Shown: in pieces, positions 53,822 to 63,208 of the stretch
Layout: each line of letters starts with the position of its first letter
Position numbering within the stretch: the stretch's first letter is position 1
The notes under the pieces: generated by a model
Told to the model about the DNA's origin: nothing
What the model saw: only the letters and a program-made list of their open reading frames with translations
Database searches by the model: none
Source: Paraburkholderia hospita
Lineage (GTDB): Bacteria > Pseudomonadota > Gammaproteobacteria > Burkholderiales > Burkholderiaceae
DNA length: 64,000 nucleotides
NCBI RefSeq assembly: GCF_002902965.1
Contig: NZ_CP026107.1
Coordinates: 1-64,000, forward strand
Reading direction: 5' to 3'
Position numbers and translations under genes: made by a program

Positions 53822-54808
53822 ATGAGCACAACAGGTTTTGAGTTTGGTGGAAACGCCGTCACGAAGCTTTGCGGCGTCAGATATCCGATCTTCCTCGCTG
53901 GCATGGCCGCGATCTCCGGTCCGAAGCTTGTTGCGGCCGTCGCCAATGCGGGCGGGATGGGAACGGTGGGCGGATTGCGTCTGCCGCCGCTCGCGTTGCG
54001 GCGATGGATCCGGGAAACGAAAGAACTGACTGACAAGCCGTTCGGCGTCAATCTCGTTCCTTCGTTTGGCGGTCCGGATGTATTCGAGGCGCAGTTTCAG
54101 GTCGTGTTGCAGGAAAGGCCCAGGATGCTGTCGCTGTTCTATGCGGAGAACTATCCGCACATGATTTCGCGCGCGAAAGACGCGGGCATGGTGGTCATGG
54201 TGCAGGTCGGTTCCGTCGAACTCGCGCGCAAGGCTATCGCGCAGGGCGCCGATATCATCACTGCGCAAGGCAGCGAGAGCGGCGGGCATCTGAACCGCGG
54301 CACGATTGGACTGCTTTCGCTACTGCCGTCGCTTATCTCTGCGGCGGGCGGGCGTCCTGTGCTCGCGGCAGGCGGGATCACGAATCGCGACGACGTCCGC
54401 ACTGTGATGAACATGGGCGCGGGCGGCGTGCTCTGCGGTACTGCGTTCGTTGCGTGTGACGAGTCGAATGCGCATCCGCTTTACAAGCAAAAGATCGTGG
54501 ATGCGACTGTCGATGACACCGAATACCGTACCGGCTATTCGTTCGGCTGGAAATACGGCACGCCGCACCGGGTCATTCCGAATCGCGACAAGTGGAATTT
54601 GTTGCGGCATATCGGCGGCGGCGCGCGCGTGATCGACAAGCCGAGAATGGCGCAGAAGCTGTCGTTGTATGCGGGGCAGGGTGTTGGGAAGATCGACCGT
54701 GTGGTGTCGGCGGCGGCGCGTGTTGAGGAGCTTGTGAAGGGGTTTGCTGACGAGGGCGAGCGGGATGCGGTTGAACGGCTCGAGGGGGTTAGGTTGCGCT
54801 ATGCGTAG
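53822..54808 (+). CDS. NAD(P)H-dependent flavin oxidoreductase / nitronate monooxygenase
   Basis: A 328-residue NPD-type flavoenzyme: LCGVRYPIFLAGMAAISGPKLVAAVANAGGMGTVGGLRLPP, KPFGVNLVPSFGG, ADIITAQGSESGGHLNRG, PVLAAGGITNRDDVRTVMNMGAGGVLCGTAFVAC. It starts three bases after the cytochrome b stop, so it ends the DUF485-actP-cytochrome b cluster. Distinct from the nitronate monooxygenase at 45038; the substrate may be different. Confidence 0.87.
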   Translation: MSTTGFEFGGNAVTKLCGVRYPIFLAGMAAISGPKLVAAVANAGGMGTVGGLRLPPLALRRWIRETKELTDKPFGVNLVPSFGGPDVFEAQFQVVLQERPRMLSLFYAENYPHMISRAKDAGMVVMVQVGSVELARKAIAQGADIITAQGSESGGHLNRGTIGLLSLLPSLISAAGGRPVLAAGGITNRDDVRTVMNMGAGGVLCGTAFVACDESNAHPLYKQKIVDATVDDTEYRTGYSFGWKYGTPHRVIPNRDKWNLLRHIGGGARVIDKPRMAQKLSLYAGQGVGKIDRVVSAAARVEELVKGFADEGERDAVERLEGVRLRYA

Positions 54809-55258
54809 GGTGGGGTGATTCGACGGCCGGGCATTGAGGTCGGCTCGTCGTGTGCGGGGCGGGAGGCGCTGATTGCGGCCAATCATTGCCGCTCGCCCAT
54901 CGCACAGAACTGTCTCGAACGGCTGGTCCACATCCGAAACACGCCCGATACCCAAGGCGAGCATCTCGGCCTTAGCCGACATTGATTGGGCTGGGCCAGG
55001 TTCGACGTCAGCAATGTGGCGGATTGCCGACGGCATCGCGCAAGCGGACAACGGCTTGCCGCATCAGCGAACTCACACTGGCGACCCACATTGGTCTTGG
55101 CACTCCGCGTCCCGTAGATGGCACATCCGGTGGAGCAAACGGCCCTATCTCTTCCGGCCGGTTGCCGACTTCAAGCACTAGCAGCTTCGTCAATGTGGTC
55201 GGTGTTAACCCGCTAAAACCCCTCCGGCGCTTGCAATCCCTCCCGGTACGACTCAAAA
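54809..55258. other. 450-bp intergenic region, possibly holding decayed coding sequence
   Basis: Frames on the minus strand (for example 55008-55256) have protein-like composition but no domain or start site I can support. Could be a decayed gene. Confidence 0.35.
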
Positions 55259-55272
55259 TGTAAGCGCTAACA
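55259..55272. promoter_or_regulatory. LacI-type operator, site 1
   Basis: TGTAAGCGCTAACA, a 14-bp near-palindrome centred on CG in the AGCGCT core, as in LacI/GalR operators. It lies about 240 bp upstream of the MFS gene whose operon encodes a LacI-family regulator. Confidence 0.75.
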
Positions 55273-55333
55273 CGATATTTTCAGCGCGCTATTAGCGAAT
55301 GGACGGGCTGAGACTCACGACAGCGCGTCAAAA

Positions 55334-55347
55334 TGTAAGCGCTAACA
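55334..55347. promoter_or_regulatory. LacI-type operator, site 2
   Basis: An identical TGTAAGCGCTAACA 75 bp from site 1. Two sites a few helical turns apart suggest repression by DNA looping. Confidence 0.75.
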
Positions 55348-55508
55348 TAAAATGAGGAAACGGATCGAGCGCTCAGCGCAATGCGCCGTGGCGCGCAGAC
55401 CTCTATCCCAATGCGCGCCGAAGTGGACGCGCAATTCCAGGCTGCCCGACAGCGTATCGGCGCGGCCCGACGCAACTCAATCGGACACATGAAGCGGAGA
55501 CAACGATC

Positions 55509-56828
55509 ATGAGCGCAACCCCTGACCACGAGCAGGCCCCACCGAAAATTCGCCGGGCCCAGATCGTGGCGCTGACGCTGTTGATGGTCAGCGGCATCGT
55601 CAACTATCTGGACCGTGGCACGCTCGCCGTCGCCAACCCGCTGATCCGACATGACCTCGGCTTGTCGCTGGGTCAGATGGGGCTGCTGCTCTCCGCGTTC
55701 TCCTGGAGCTATGCGCTATTTCAGTTGCCGGTGGGCGGTCTCGTCGATCGCATTGGGCCGCGCAAGCTGCTCGGCATCGGCCTGATCGTCTGGTCGCTCG
55801 CGCAGGCCGCCGGCGGCTTCGTCTCGACCTTCGGCTGGTTCATCCTTGCGCGGATCGTGCTCGGTATCGGCGAGGCGCCGCAGTTTCCGTCGGCGGCGCG
55901 CGTCGTCAGCAACTGGTTTCCACTGCGCGCCCGCGGCAAGCCGACGGGCATCTTCAACTCGGCTTCCCCGCTCGGCACAGCGCTCGCGCCGCTCTGCCTG
56001 TCAATCCTCGTCGTGAATTTCCACTGGCGCTGGGCGTTCATCGTGACGGGCATCGTCGGCCTGTTCGTGGCGGTCGTATGGCTTGCGGTGTATCGCGATC
56101 CCGTGAAGGCGACGATGACCGAAGAAGAGCGCCGTTATCTCGAAGGTGACGAGGCGGATCGCAAGCCTGCGCCGTCGCTCACCTTCGCTGAATGGCGTTC
56201 GCTGTTTTCGCATGGCACCACCTGGGGCATGCTGATCGGCTTTTTCGGCTCGGTCTACCTCAACTGGGTGTACCTGACGTGGCTGCCGGGCTACCTGACG
56301 ATGGAACGCCACATGAGCCTGATGCACACGGGCGTCGCGGCATCGATTCCCTTCTTCTGCGGCTTTCTTGGCTCGCTCACGGCCGGGTGGTTCTCGGATC
56401 TCATGACGAGCCGCAGCACGAATCCCGTCGGGAGCCGCCGCAACGCGGTGGTGATCGCGATGCTCGGCATGGTCGCGTTCACGATTCCGGCGGCGCTTGT
56501 GGAGAGCAATACGATCGCGATCGCGTGCATCTCGGTGGTGATCTTCCTGGCCAACGCCGCTTCAGCCAGTTCATGGGCGCTGGCGACGGCCGCTGCGCCA
56601 CCCAACCGCATCGGCTCGCTCGGCGCGATCCAGAATTTCGGCGGCTTCCTGGGCGGCGCCCTTGCGCCCATCCTGACCGGCTACATCGCGCAGAACTGGT
56701 CCTTTGTGCCCGCGCTGCTGACAGCGGCAGGCATCGCGTTCGTCGGCGCGATGAGCTATGTGCTGTTCGTACGCAAGCCGATCGAGGATAAGCCCGCACA
56801 CGTCGAAGCCATTCGAGCGCAGGCGTGA
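55509..56828 (+). CDS. MFS transporter, anion:cation symporter type
   Basis: A 439-residue twelve-helix major facilitator. NYLDRGTLAVANPLIRHDLGLSLGQMGLLLSAFSWSYALFQLPVGGLVDRIGPRKLLG is the hallmark of the ACS family (hexuronate, galactonate and glucarate transporters). IVLGIGEAPQFPSAARVVSNWFPLRARG follows. First gene of a transporter-DHDPS-LacI unit; it likely imports a sugar acid or related carboxylate. Confidence 0.92.
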   Translation: MSATPDHEQAPPKIRRAQIVALTLLMVSGIVNYLDRGTLAVANPLIRHDLGLSLGQMGLLLSAFSWSYALFQLPVGGLVDRIGPRKLLGIGLIVWSLAQAAGGFVSTFGWFILARIVLGIGEAPQFPSAARVVSNWFPLRARGKPTGIFNSASPLGTALAPLCLSILVVNFHWRWAFIVTGIVGLFVAVVWLAVYRDPVKATMTEEERRYLEGDEADRKPAPSLTFAEWRSLFSHGTTWGMLIGFFGSVYLNWVYLTWLPGYLTMERHMSLMHTGVAASIPFFCGFLGSLTAGWFSDLMTSRSTNPVGSRRNAVVIAMLGMVAFTIPAALVESNTIAIACISVVIFLANAASASSWALATAAAPPNRIGSLGAIQNFGGFLGGALAPILTGYIAQNWSFVPALLTAAGIAFVGAMSYVLFVRKPIEDKPAHVEAIRAQA

Positions 56829-56874
56829 CGAGATCGCACGCCGGGCCCCATTCAACACGTTCAGAGAGATAATC

Positions 56875-57834
56875 ATGACGAGCGTCACGCATTCCCCCAC
56901 TTCAATCGAAGGCATCGTTCCCGTGATGCTGACACCGTTCGACGCTTCCGGCATGATCGACTACGCCGGCCTCGAACGTCTGATCGAGTGGTACATCGCG
57001 CACGGCTCGGACGCGCTCTTTGCCGTCGCGCAGTCGAGCGAGATGCAGTTTCTGAGCCTCGCCGAGCGCGGTGAACTCGGCCGGTTCGTCGTAGAGAAGG
57101 TGGCGGGCCGCATTCCCGTCGTGGTCTCCGGTCACATCAGCGACGACCCCGATGCCCAGGCGGAAGAACTCGGCGTCGCTGCATCGACGGGCGCGCAAGG
57201 CATCGTGCTCGTGACGAACCGGCTCGATCCGAAGCACGAGGGAACGGAGGTCTTCACGGCCAATCTCAAGCGGCTTCTCAAGCGCCTGCCGCCCGACATT
57301 CCGCTCGGTCTCTACGAGTGCCCGGCGCCGTATCGGCGGCTCCTCTCCGACGATGAACTGAAGATGTGCATCGACACGGGCCGCTTCATCATGCTGAAGG
57401 ACGTGAGTTGCGATCTCCAGACCGTCAAACGGCGCGTCGCGATGGCGCAGGGTTCGCCGCTGAAGGTCCTGAACGCCAACGCGGCGATCGCGTGGGACGC
57501 GATGAAGGCCGGCTCGGCAGGCTTCAACGGCGTGTTCACGAACTTTCACCCGGACCTCTACAAGTGGCTGCGCAACGATGCAGCACAGGACCCGGCACTC
57601 GCGGAGGAACTGTCGACGTTTCTCGTTCTCGCCGCCGTTTCGGAATCGCTCGGCTATCCGGCGCTCGCGAAGATTTACCATCAGCGCATCGGCACGTTCG
57701 AGTCGATTCGCTGTCGCGTGATCGACTACGACGTTCGCGAGCGCTTCTGGGCGCTCGATGCGGTGCTCGACAAGATCGTCGCCGGCACCGAGGATTTCCG
57801 CTCGCGCATCGCCGCGCTCGGCGCGCCCGCATGA
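56875..57834 (+). CDS. Dihydrodipicolinate synthase-family aldolase/dehydratase
   Basis: A 319-residue class I aldolase of the DHDPS/N-acetylneuraminate lyase family. Schiff-base Lys175 (FIMLKDVS) and catalytic Tyr147 (GLYECPAPYRR) are present. DHDPS paralogues next to sugar-acid transporters usually dehydrate or cleave keto-deoxy acids, so this is probably catabolic, not lysine biosynthesis. ATG 56875 sits behind a GAGAG purine run, 46 bp after the transporter stop. Confidence 0.9.
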   Translation: MTSVTHSPTSIEGIVPVMLTPFDASGMIDYAGLERLIEWYIAHGSDALFAVAQSSEMQFLSLAERGELGRFVVEKVAGRIPVVVSGHISDDPDAQAEELGVAASTGAQGIVLVTNRLDPKHEGTEVFTANLKRLLKRLPPDIPLGLYECPAPYRRLLSDDELKMCIDTGRFIMLKDVSCDLQTVKRRVAMAQGSPLKVLNANAAIAWDAMKAGSAGFNGVFTNFHPDLYKWLRNDAAQDPALAEELSTFLVLAAVSESLGYPALAKIYHQRIGTFESIRCRVIDYDVRERFWALDAVLDKIVAGTEDFRSRIAALGAPA

Positions 57835-57873
57835 GCATGAGCGTGCGCGCGCCCGGCGAAACGCCGCGACGGT

Positions 57874-59040
57874 ATGATGACGGCGCTTGCTGCGTCCGCC
57901 CTCGTCCAACCGTCACTGCCTGATCCGATGCCTCGCTCCCCTGACTCCCCCGCGCCCGCTGCCGACAAGGCCCTGGCCCGCACGCCAACGAGCCGCGCCC
58001 GCCGCAATACAGGACGCACGGTGCTCTCGGATGTCGCGAAGCTCGCGGGGGTATCGACGGCGACCGTGTCGCGCGTTTACAACGAGCCGGACAAAGTCTC
58101 GGCCAACGTACGTGAGCGCGTCGAGCACGCCGCGCTCACGCTCAACTGGTTTCCGAATGCGGCGGGACGCGCGCTCGCGTCGACGCGCAGCCATATTGCC
58201 GGCATCATCATTCCGACCCTCGACGATCAGGTGTTCGCCTCGCAGGTGAGCGGCATGCAGGCGGCATTCGCGGCGCGCGGCATCACGCTCGTGCTCGGTT
58301 GCTCGAACTACGACCCCGCGCAGGCGATCGTGCAGGTGCGCGCGATGCTCGCGCGCGGCGTTGAGGCGATGGCTATCGTTGGCGAGGCGCATCCGGCCGA
58401 ACTGTTCGATGCATTGCGGCTCTATCGGGTGCCTTATGCCGTCACGTATGCGTATCGCGAGGGCAGCCCGCACGACTGCGTCGGCTTCGACAATCACGCG
58501 GCCTACGTTGAAATAACGGAACATCTGATTGGCCTCGGCCACCGCGCGTTCGCGGTCTGCATCCAGCCGACTCGCGACAACGACCGGGTCCAGGCGCGCG
58601 TCGCAGGCATTCGTTCGGCGCTCGAACGACACGGCCTCGCCGTCAGGCCGGAGCACATGTTCGAAGGCGAATCGACGATCGGATTCGGGCGGCGCAGCTT
58701 GCGCTCGATCTGGCAATCGGCGGGCGAGCACCCGACCGCGATCATCTGCGGCAACGACCACATTGCGTTGGGCGTGCTGCGCGAGGCGGAGGATCTGGGG
58801 ATCGCCATTCCAGGCGAATTGTCCGTAACGGGCTTCGACGATCTCGCGATCGCGAAAGAGATGCGTCCCGCACTCACGACCATGCGGGTCGACACCGCCG
58901 AGATTGGAAGGCTTGCGGCGCAACACCTGCTCGACGCACTCGATGGCAAGCGCGTTCAGCATGGACATGAGGTGCGTGCGCAATTACAGGTTCGCGAGTC
59001 CACGGGGTCATGCCCGAGCCAGGTTTCGCGGCGATCCTGA
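57874..59040 (+). CDS. LacI-family transcriptional regulator
   Basis: A 388-residue repressor. The helix-turn-helix and hinge (TVLSDVAKLAGVSTATVSRVYNEPDKVSANVRERVEHAALTLNWFPNAAGRALA) begin near residue 49, so the first ~45 residues are an extension. Start may instead be ATG 57928. The periplasmic-binding-like effector domain follows (SHIAGIIIPTLDDQVFASQVSGMQ, VTGFDDLAIAKEM). It lies 39 bp after the DHDPS-like gene and is the natural regulator for the two TGTAAGCGCTAACA operators, so the operon is probably autoregulated. Confidence 0.9.
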   Translation: MMTALAASALVQPSLPDPMPRSPDSPAPAADKALARTPTSRARRNTGRTVLSDVAKLAGVSTATVSRVYNEPDKVSANVRERVEHAALTLNWFPNAAGRALASTRSHIAGIIIPTLDDQVFASQVSGMQAAFAARGITLVLGCSNYDPAQAIVQVRAMLARGVEAMAIVGEAHPAELFDALRLYRVPYAVTYAYREGSPHDCVGFDNHAAYVEITEHLIGLGHRAFAVCIQPTRDNDRVQARVAGIRSALERHGLAVRPEHMFEGESTIGFGRRSLRSIWQSAGEHPTAIICGNDHIALGVLREAEDLGIAIPGELSVTGFDDLAIAKEMRPALTTMRVDTAEIGRLAAQHLLDALDGKRVQHGHEVRAQLQVRESTGSCPSQVSRRS

Positions 59041-59124
59041 TAGCGCGTGCGGACCCGAAGGTCCGCTTCCTGGCTGGAACAGCTGGTTGAATGCCCTTCA
59101 TCTTGAACGTTTCTGTTTCTCAAC

Positions 59125-59145
59125 TCTTATATAAGACATAAGACA
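59125..59145. promoter_or_regulatory. Palindrome plus direct repeats upstream of acnB
   Basis: TCTTATATAAGA (59125-59136), a perfect 12-bp palindrome, is followed at once by CATAAGACA, so ATAAGAC occurs twice. It lies about 110-130 bp before the acnB start. A regulator of citric-acid-cycle genes could bind here; which one is not known from the sequence. Confidence 0.45.
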
Positions 59146-59254
59146 TTTGACCTCGTGGGGCATTGCAATTAAAATCGCGATCAAAGCGGTGCCCGGAGCA
59201 GCTTCGACGTGCCTGAAAAGTCCTCCCCTGAAACGCAATACCAGCAGGTCTCCC

Positions 59255-61840
59255 ATGCTTGAAAACTTTCGTGCTCATGTAGCCGCGCGCGCCGCGCTCG
59301 GCATTCCTCCCCTGCCGCTGACGGCTCAGCAGACCGCCGAGCTGGTGGAACTGCTGACGAATCCGCCCGCCGGCGAAGAGCAGACCCTGCTCGACCTGAT
59401 CACCAACCGCGTGCCCGCAGGTGTGGACGAAGCCGCGCGCGTGAAGGCGGGCTTCCTGGCCGCCGTGGCCAAAGGCGAGACCGCCTGCGCGCTGATCTCG
59501 CGCGCCCGCGCCACTGAATTGCTCGGCACGATGCTGGGCGGCTACAACATCCAGCCGCTGATCGAACTGCTGCCCGACGCCGAAGTCGGCACCGTGGCCG
59601 CCGAAGCGCTGAAGAAAACCCTGCTGATGTTCGACCAGTTCCACGACGTCAAGGAACTGGCGGACAAGGGCAACGCCAACGCCCGCGCCGTGCTGCAAAG
59701 CTGGGCCGACGCCGAATGGTTCACCAGCCGTCCGGAAGTGCCGCAAAGCCTGACCATCACCGTGTTCAAGGTGACGGGCGAAACCAACACCGACGACCTG
59801 TCGCCCGCCCCGGATGCCACCACCCGCCCGGACATCCCGCTGCACGCGCTGGCGATGCTGAAGAACGCCCGCCCCGGCATCACGCCGGAAGAGGACGGCA
59901 AGCGTGGTCCCATCAAGTTCATCGAGTCGCTGAAGGAAAAGGGCCACCTGGTCGCGTACGTGGGCGACGTGGTCGGCACCGGCTCCTCGCGCAAGTCGGC
60001 TACGAACTCGGTGCTGTGGTTCACGGGCGAAGACATCCCCTTCATCCCGAACAAGCGTTTCGGCGGCGTGTGCCTGGGCAGCAAGATCGCACCGATCTTC
60101 TACAACACGATGGAAGATGCCGGCGCGCTGCCGATCGAACTCGACGTGTCGAAGATGGAAATGGGTGACGTGGTCGAACTGCGCCCCTACGAAGGCAAGG
60201 CGCTGAAGAACGGCGCAGTGATCGCCGAGTTTCAGGTCAAGTCCGACGTGCTGTTCGATGAAGTGCGCGCAGGCGGCCGCATTCCGCTGATCATCGGCCG
60301 CGGATTGACCGCCAAGGCACGTGAAGCGCTGGGCCTGGCTCCGTCCACGCTGTTCCGCCTGCCGCAGCAACCGGCCGACAGCGGCAAGGGCTTCTCGCTC
60401 GCGCAGAAGATGGTCGGCCGCGCCTGCGGTCTGCCGGAAGGTAAGGGCGTCCGCCCGGGCACGTACTGCGAACCGCGCATGACTTCGGTCGGCTCGCAGG
60501 ACACGACCGGCCCGATGACCCGCGACGAACTGAAGGACCTGGCGTGCCTGGGCTTCTCGGCCGATCTCGTCATGCAGTCGTTCTGCCACACGGCCGCTTA
60601 TCCGAAGCCGGTCGACGTGAAGACCCACCAGACGCTGCCGAACTTCATCAGCAACCGCGGCGGCATCGCGCTGCGCCCCGGCGACGGCGTGATCCACTCG
60701 TGGCTGAACCGCATGCTGCTGCCCGACACCGTCGGCACGGGCGGCGACTCGCACACCCGCTTCCCGATTGGCATCAGCTTCCCGGCCGGTTCGGGCCTGG
60801 TCGCCTTTGCGGCCGCTACGGGGACGATGCCGCTGGACATGCCGGAATCGGTGCTGGTCCGCTTCAAGGGCAAGATGCAGCCGGGCGTGACCCTGCGTGA
60901 TCTCGTCAACGCCATTCCGCTGTACGCGATCAAGCAAGGCATGCTGACGGTTGCCAAGCAAGGCAAGAAGAACATCTTCTCCGGCCGCATTCTCGAGATC
61001 GAAGGCCTGCCCGATCTGAAGGTCGAGCAAGCTTTCGAATTGTCGGATGCTTCCGCCGAGCGCTCGGCCGCCGGTTGCTCGGTCCACCTGAACAAGGAAC
61101 CGATCATCGAATACCTCAACAGCAACGTCACGCTGCTGAAGTGGATGATCGCCGAAGGCTACCAGGACCCGCGCAGCCTGCAGCGCCGCATCAAGGCGAT
61201 GGAGCAGTGGCTGGCCGACCCGCAACTGCTGTCGCCGGATGCCGACGCCGAGTACGCAGCCGTCATCGAGATCGACCTGGCCGACATCCACGAGCCGATC
61301 GTGGCCTGCCCGAATGATCCGGACGACGTGAAGACGCTGTCTGATGTGGCCGGTGCGAAGATCGACGAAGTGTTCATCGGCTCGTGCATGACCAACATCG
61401 GTCACTTCCGTGCCGCGTCGAAGCTGCTGGAAGGCAAGCGAGACATCCCCGTCAAGCTGTGGGTTGCCCCGCCGACCAAGATGGATCAGAAGCAGCTGAC
61501 CGAAGAGGGCCACTATGGCGTCTTCGGCACAGCCGGTGCGCGCACCGAAATGCCGGGTTGCTCGCTGTGCATGGGCAACCAGGCGCAAGTGCGCGAAGGC
61601 GCGACGGTCATGTCGACCTCGACCCGTAACTTCCCGAACCGCCTGGGCAAGAACACGAACGTGTATCTCGGCTCGGCGGAACTGGCGGCGATCTGCTCGC
61701 GCCTGGGCAAGATCCCGAGCAAAGAGGAGTACATGGCCGACATGGGCGTGCTCAACGCCAATGGCGACAAGATCTATCAATACATGAACTTCGACCAGAT
61801 CGAGGACTTCAAGAAAGTGGCCGACACGGTGCAGATGTAA
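59255..61840 (+). CDS. acnB: Aconitate hydratase B
   Basis: An 861-residue bifunctional aconitase B: cis-aconitate-dependent interconversion of citrate and isocitrate in the citric acid cycle. The 4Fe-4S cluster is held by Cys711 (GSCMTN) and Cys769/Cys772 (CSLCMGN), the same spacing as in E. coli AcnB. The N-terminal HEAT-like domain starts [22 protein letters not shown]. Codon usage is conspicuously biased to preferred codons (C at third positions), pointing to high expression. Longer frames upstream and on the other strand are artefacts. Confidence 0.97.
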   Translation: MLENFRAHVAARAALGIPPLPLTAQQTAELVELLTNPPAGEEQTLLDLITNRVPAGVDEAARVKAGFLAAVAKGETACALISRARATELLGTMLGGYNIQPLIELLPDAEVGTVAAEALKKTLLMFDQFHDVKELADKGNANARAVLQSWADAEWFTSRPEVPQSLTITVFKVTGETNTDDLSPAPDATTRPDIPLHALAMLKNARPGITPEEDGKRGPIKFIESLKEKGHLVAYVGDVVGTGSSRKSATNSVLWFTGEDIPFIPNKRFGGVCLGSKIAPIFYNTMEDAGALPIELDVSKMEMGDVVELRPYEGKALKNGAVIAEFQVKSDVLFDEVRAGGRIPLIIGRGLTAKAREALGLAPSTLFRLPQQPADSGKGFSLAQKMVGRACGLPEGKGVRPGTYCEPRMTSVGSQDTTGPMTRDELKDLACLGFSADLVMQSFCHTAAYPKPVDVKTHQTLPNFISNRGGIALRPGDGVIHSWLNRMLLPDTVGTGGDSHTRFPIGISFPAGSGLVAFAAATGTMPLDMPESVLVRFKGKMQPGVTLRDLVNAIPLYAIKQGMLTVAKQGKKNIFSGRILEIEGLPDLKVEQAFELSDASAERSAAGCSVHLNKEPIIEYLNSNVTLLKWMIAEGYQDPRSLQRRIKAMEQWLADPQLLSPDADAEYAAVIEIDLADIHEPIVACPNDPDDVKTLSDVAGAKIDEVFIGSCMTNIGHFRAASKLLEGKRDIPVKLWVAPPTKMDQKQLTEEGHYGVFGTAGARTEMPGCSLCMGNQAQVREGATVMSTSTRNFPNRLGKNTNVYLGSAELAAICSRLGKIPSKEEYMADMGVLNANGDKIYQYMNFDQIEDFKKVADTVQM

Positions 61841-61885
61841 GCGCGTATCGGGCTACGGCGTGTTGTACTCGTCGTAGCGCCACGC

Positions 61886-61926
61886 AATGGCGCCGCGGGC
61901 TGAATGCCTGCGGCGCCATTTTTTTT
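61886..61926 (+). terminator. Strong intrinsic terminator after acnB
   Basis: An 11-bp perfect stem (AATGGCGCCGC / GCGGCGCCATT) with a 13-base loop followed by eight T residues, 45 bp after the acnB stop. Confidence 0.93.
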
Positions 61927-62026
61927 GGTGGCGAGTCGACTGCGCGCGTCATCCCGGCGCGCGCAGTTGCCGGGCGGCCTGGCATGAGCGATCATCTGCG
62001 TCAACGCAGTTGACGGAGATCAGACG

Positions 62027-62839
62027 ATGTCAGCGATGGCCAAGATTCGAGGATTCGTTGTCGCACTGGCGCTCGTTAGCTCGGCGGCGCATGCACAGAC
62101 CACCGACTTCTGGGGAACGCGTCTCCCCGATCAGCCGACGCAGTTCATCTTCGGCTACGGCTCGCTCATCAACACCCCATCGCGCAACGACACGGCCGGC
62201 AAACCGGTTGCGGCGATTCCGGTGCGCGTTTCGGCGGCGTTCGGTTATGTGCGCAGCTGGAGCGACCGCGCGCGCACCGGCTTCACAGCGCTCGGCCTGC
62301 GGCGTCCGTTCGAGGGTGAAGCGCCGATGACAATCAACGGCGTGATCTATCCCGTTGCCGGCAACGACATGTCCGCGTTCGACGAGCGCGAGAAGGGATA
62401 CGTGCGCGTCGAGGTGCCGCGCGCGCTCATCGAGGCCGTATCGTGGCAGCCGCTACCGGCGCAGGGAACTGTCTGGGTCTACGTGCCGAAAGCCGAAGGC
62501 AAGACGCCGGGCGAAGGGCTTCCGGTTCCGGACGCCAGGTTTCCGCTCGTTGAGTCGTATATCGATGTCGTGATCGAGGGCGGGCTTGAGTACGGGCCGG
62601 AATTCGCGCGCGAGATCATCGAGACGACCCGCGACTGGAGTCCCTACTGGCTCAACGACCGCACGCTCGCACGCCGGCCCTGGGTGTTCGACAAGCAGTT
62701 CGCAAAGATCGATGCGCTGCTCGCGACGTCGGCGCCGTGCTTCGCGCAGCGAGCGTTCTCCGAGGACTATGCCGCCGCGAGCGCTGCCATCGCCAAACGC
62801 AAAGGCGATGTGTGCCTTCGTGAAGCGCGCGCTCGCTAG
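62027..62839 (+). CDS. Exported gamma-glutamylcyclotransferase-like protein
   Basis: A 270-residue protein with a signal peptide (MSAMAKIRGFVVALALVSSAAHAQ). The mature start TQFIFGYGSLINTPSR carries the FGYGSLI motif of the gamma-glutamylcyclotransferase (GGCT/ChaC-like) fold, and the AFDEREKGYVRVEV segment fits its beta-barrel and catalytic Glu. Export is unusual for this cytoplasmic family. Confidence 0.8.
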   Translation: MSAMAKIRGFVVALALVSSAAHAQTTDFWGTRLPDQPTQFIFGYGSLINTPSRNDTAGKPVAAIPVRVSAAFGYVRSWSDRARTGFTALGLRRPFEGEAPMTINGVIYPVAGNDMSAFDEREKGYVRVEVPRALIEAVSWQPLPAQGTVWVYVPKAEGKTPGEGLPVPDARFPLVESYIDVVIEGGLEYGPEFAREIIETTRDWSPYWLNDRTLARRPWVFDKQFAKIDALLATSAPCFAQRAFSEDYAAASAAIAKRKGDVCLREARAR

Positions 62840-62941
62840 GCTGCGCCTGCACTACGCCGCTCAGGAGATCGGCGAGTCGAACATTACGCATTCGCTTTAC
62901 CGAAGCCACCTCGTGCGATTCTCGCCTGATGCGCAGCTCTG

Positions 62942-63184
62942 TCAGTTGCCGTCGCCCGTATCACCAGGAAGCGGCACAACCGATGGACGCGCAGGCGACG
63001 CGTCTTCATGAAACAGATCGTCCAGATACTGCGCCAGTTCATCGCCGTCGATAGAGCCAGGAATCTGGAAATCGGCCCGCCGTCGCTTGCCATCCTGTCC
63101 GACATAGAAGGCCGCCCAACCGTCCTCGCTTGCCTCGATCAACATGATCCGCCCGAACACGTCAAAGAGAAAAGGCTGGCTCAT
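62942..63184 (-). CDS. DUF7661-like small protein
   Basis: An 80-residue protein: MSQPFLFDVFGRIMLIEASEDGWAAFYVGQDGKRRRADFQIPGSIDGDELAQYLDDLFHEDASP. The DVFGR opening and DELAQYLDDLFHE ending resemble the DUF7661 family as I recall it. Function unknown. Next gene in the same direction is the ABC binding protein 24 bp upstream. Confidence 0.6.
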   Translation of the reverse strand: MSQPFLFDVFGRIMLIEASEDGWAAFYVGQDGKRRRADFQIPGSIDGDELAQYLDDLFHEDASPARPSVVPLPGDTGDGN

Positions 63185-63208
63185 ATTGACGACGTACGCG
63201 GTTGACGG

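Noticed and set aside
59120..61780. An 886-residue minus-strand frame opposite acnB
   Set aside because: It is an antisense shadow created by strong codon bias in acnB; composition is His/Arg/Gln-rich and no domain is visible.
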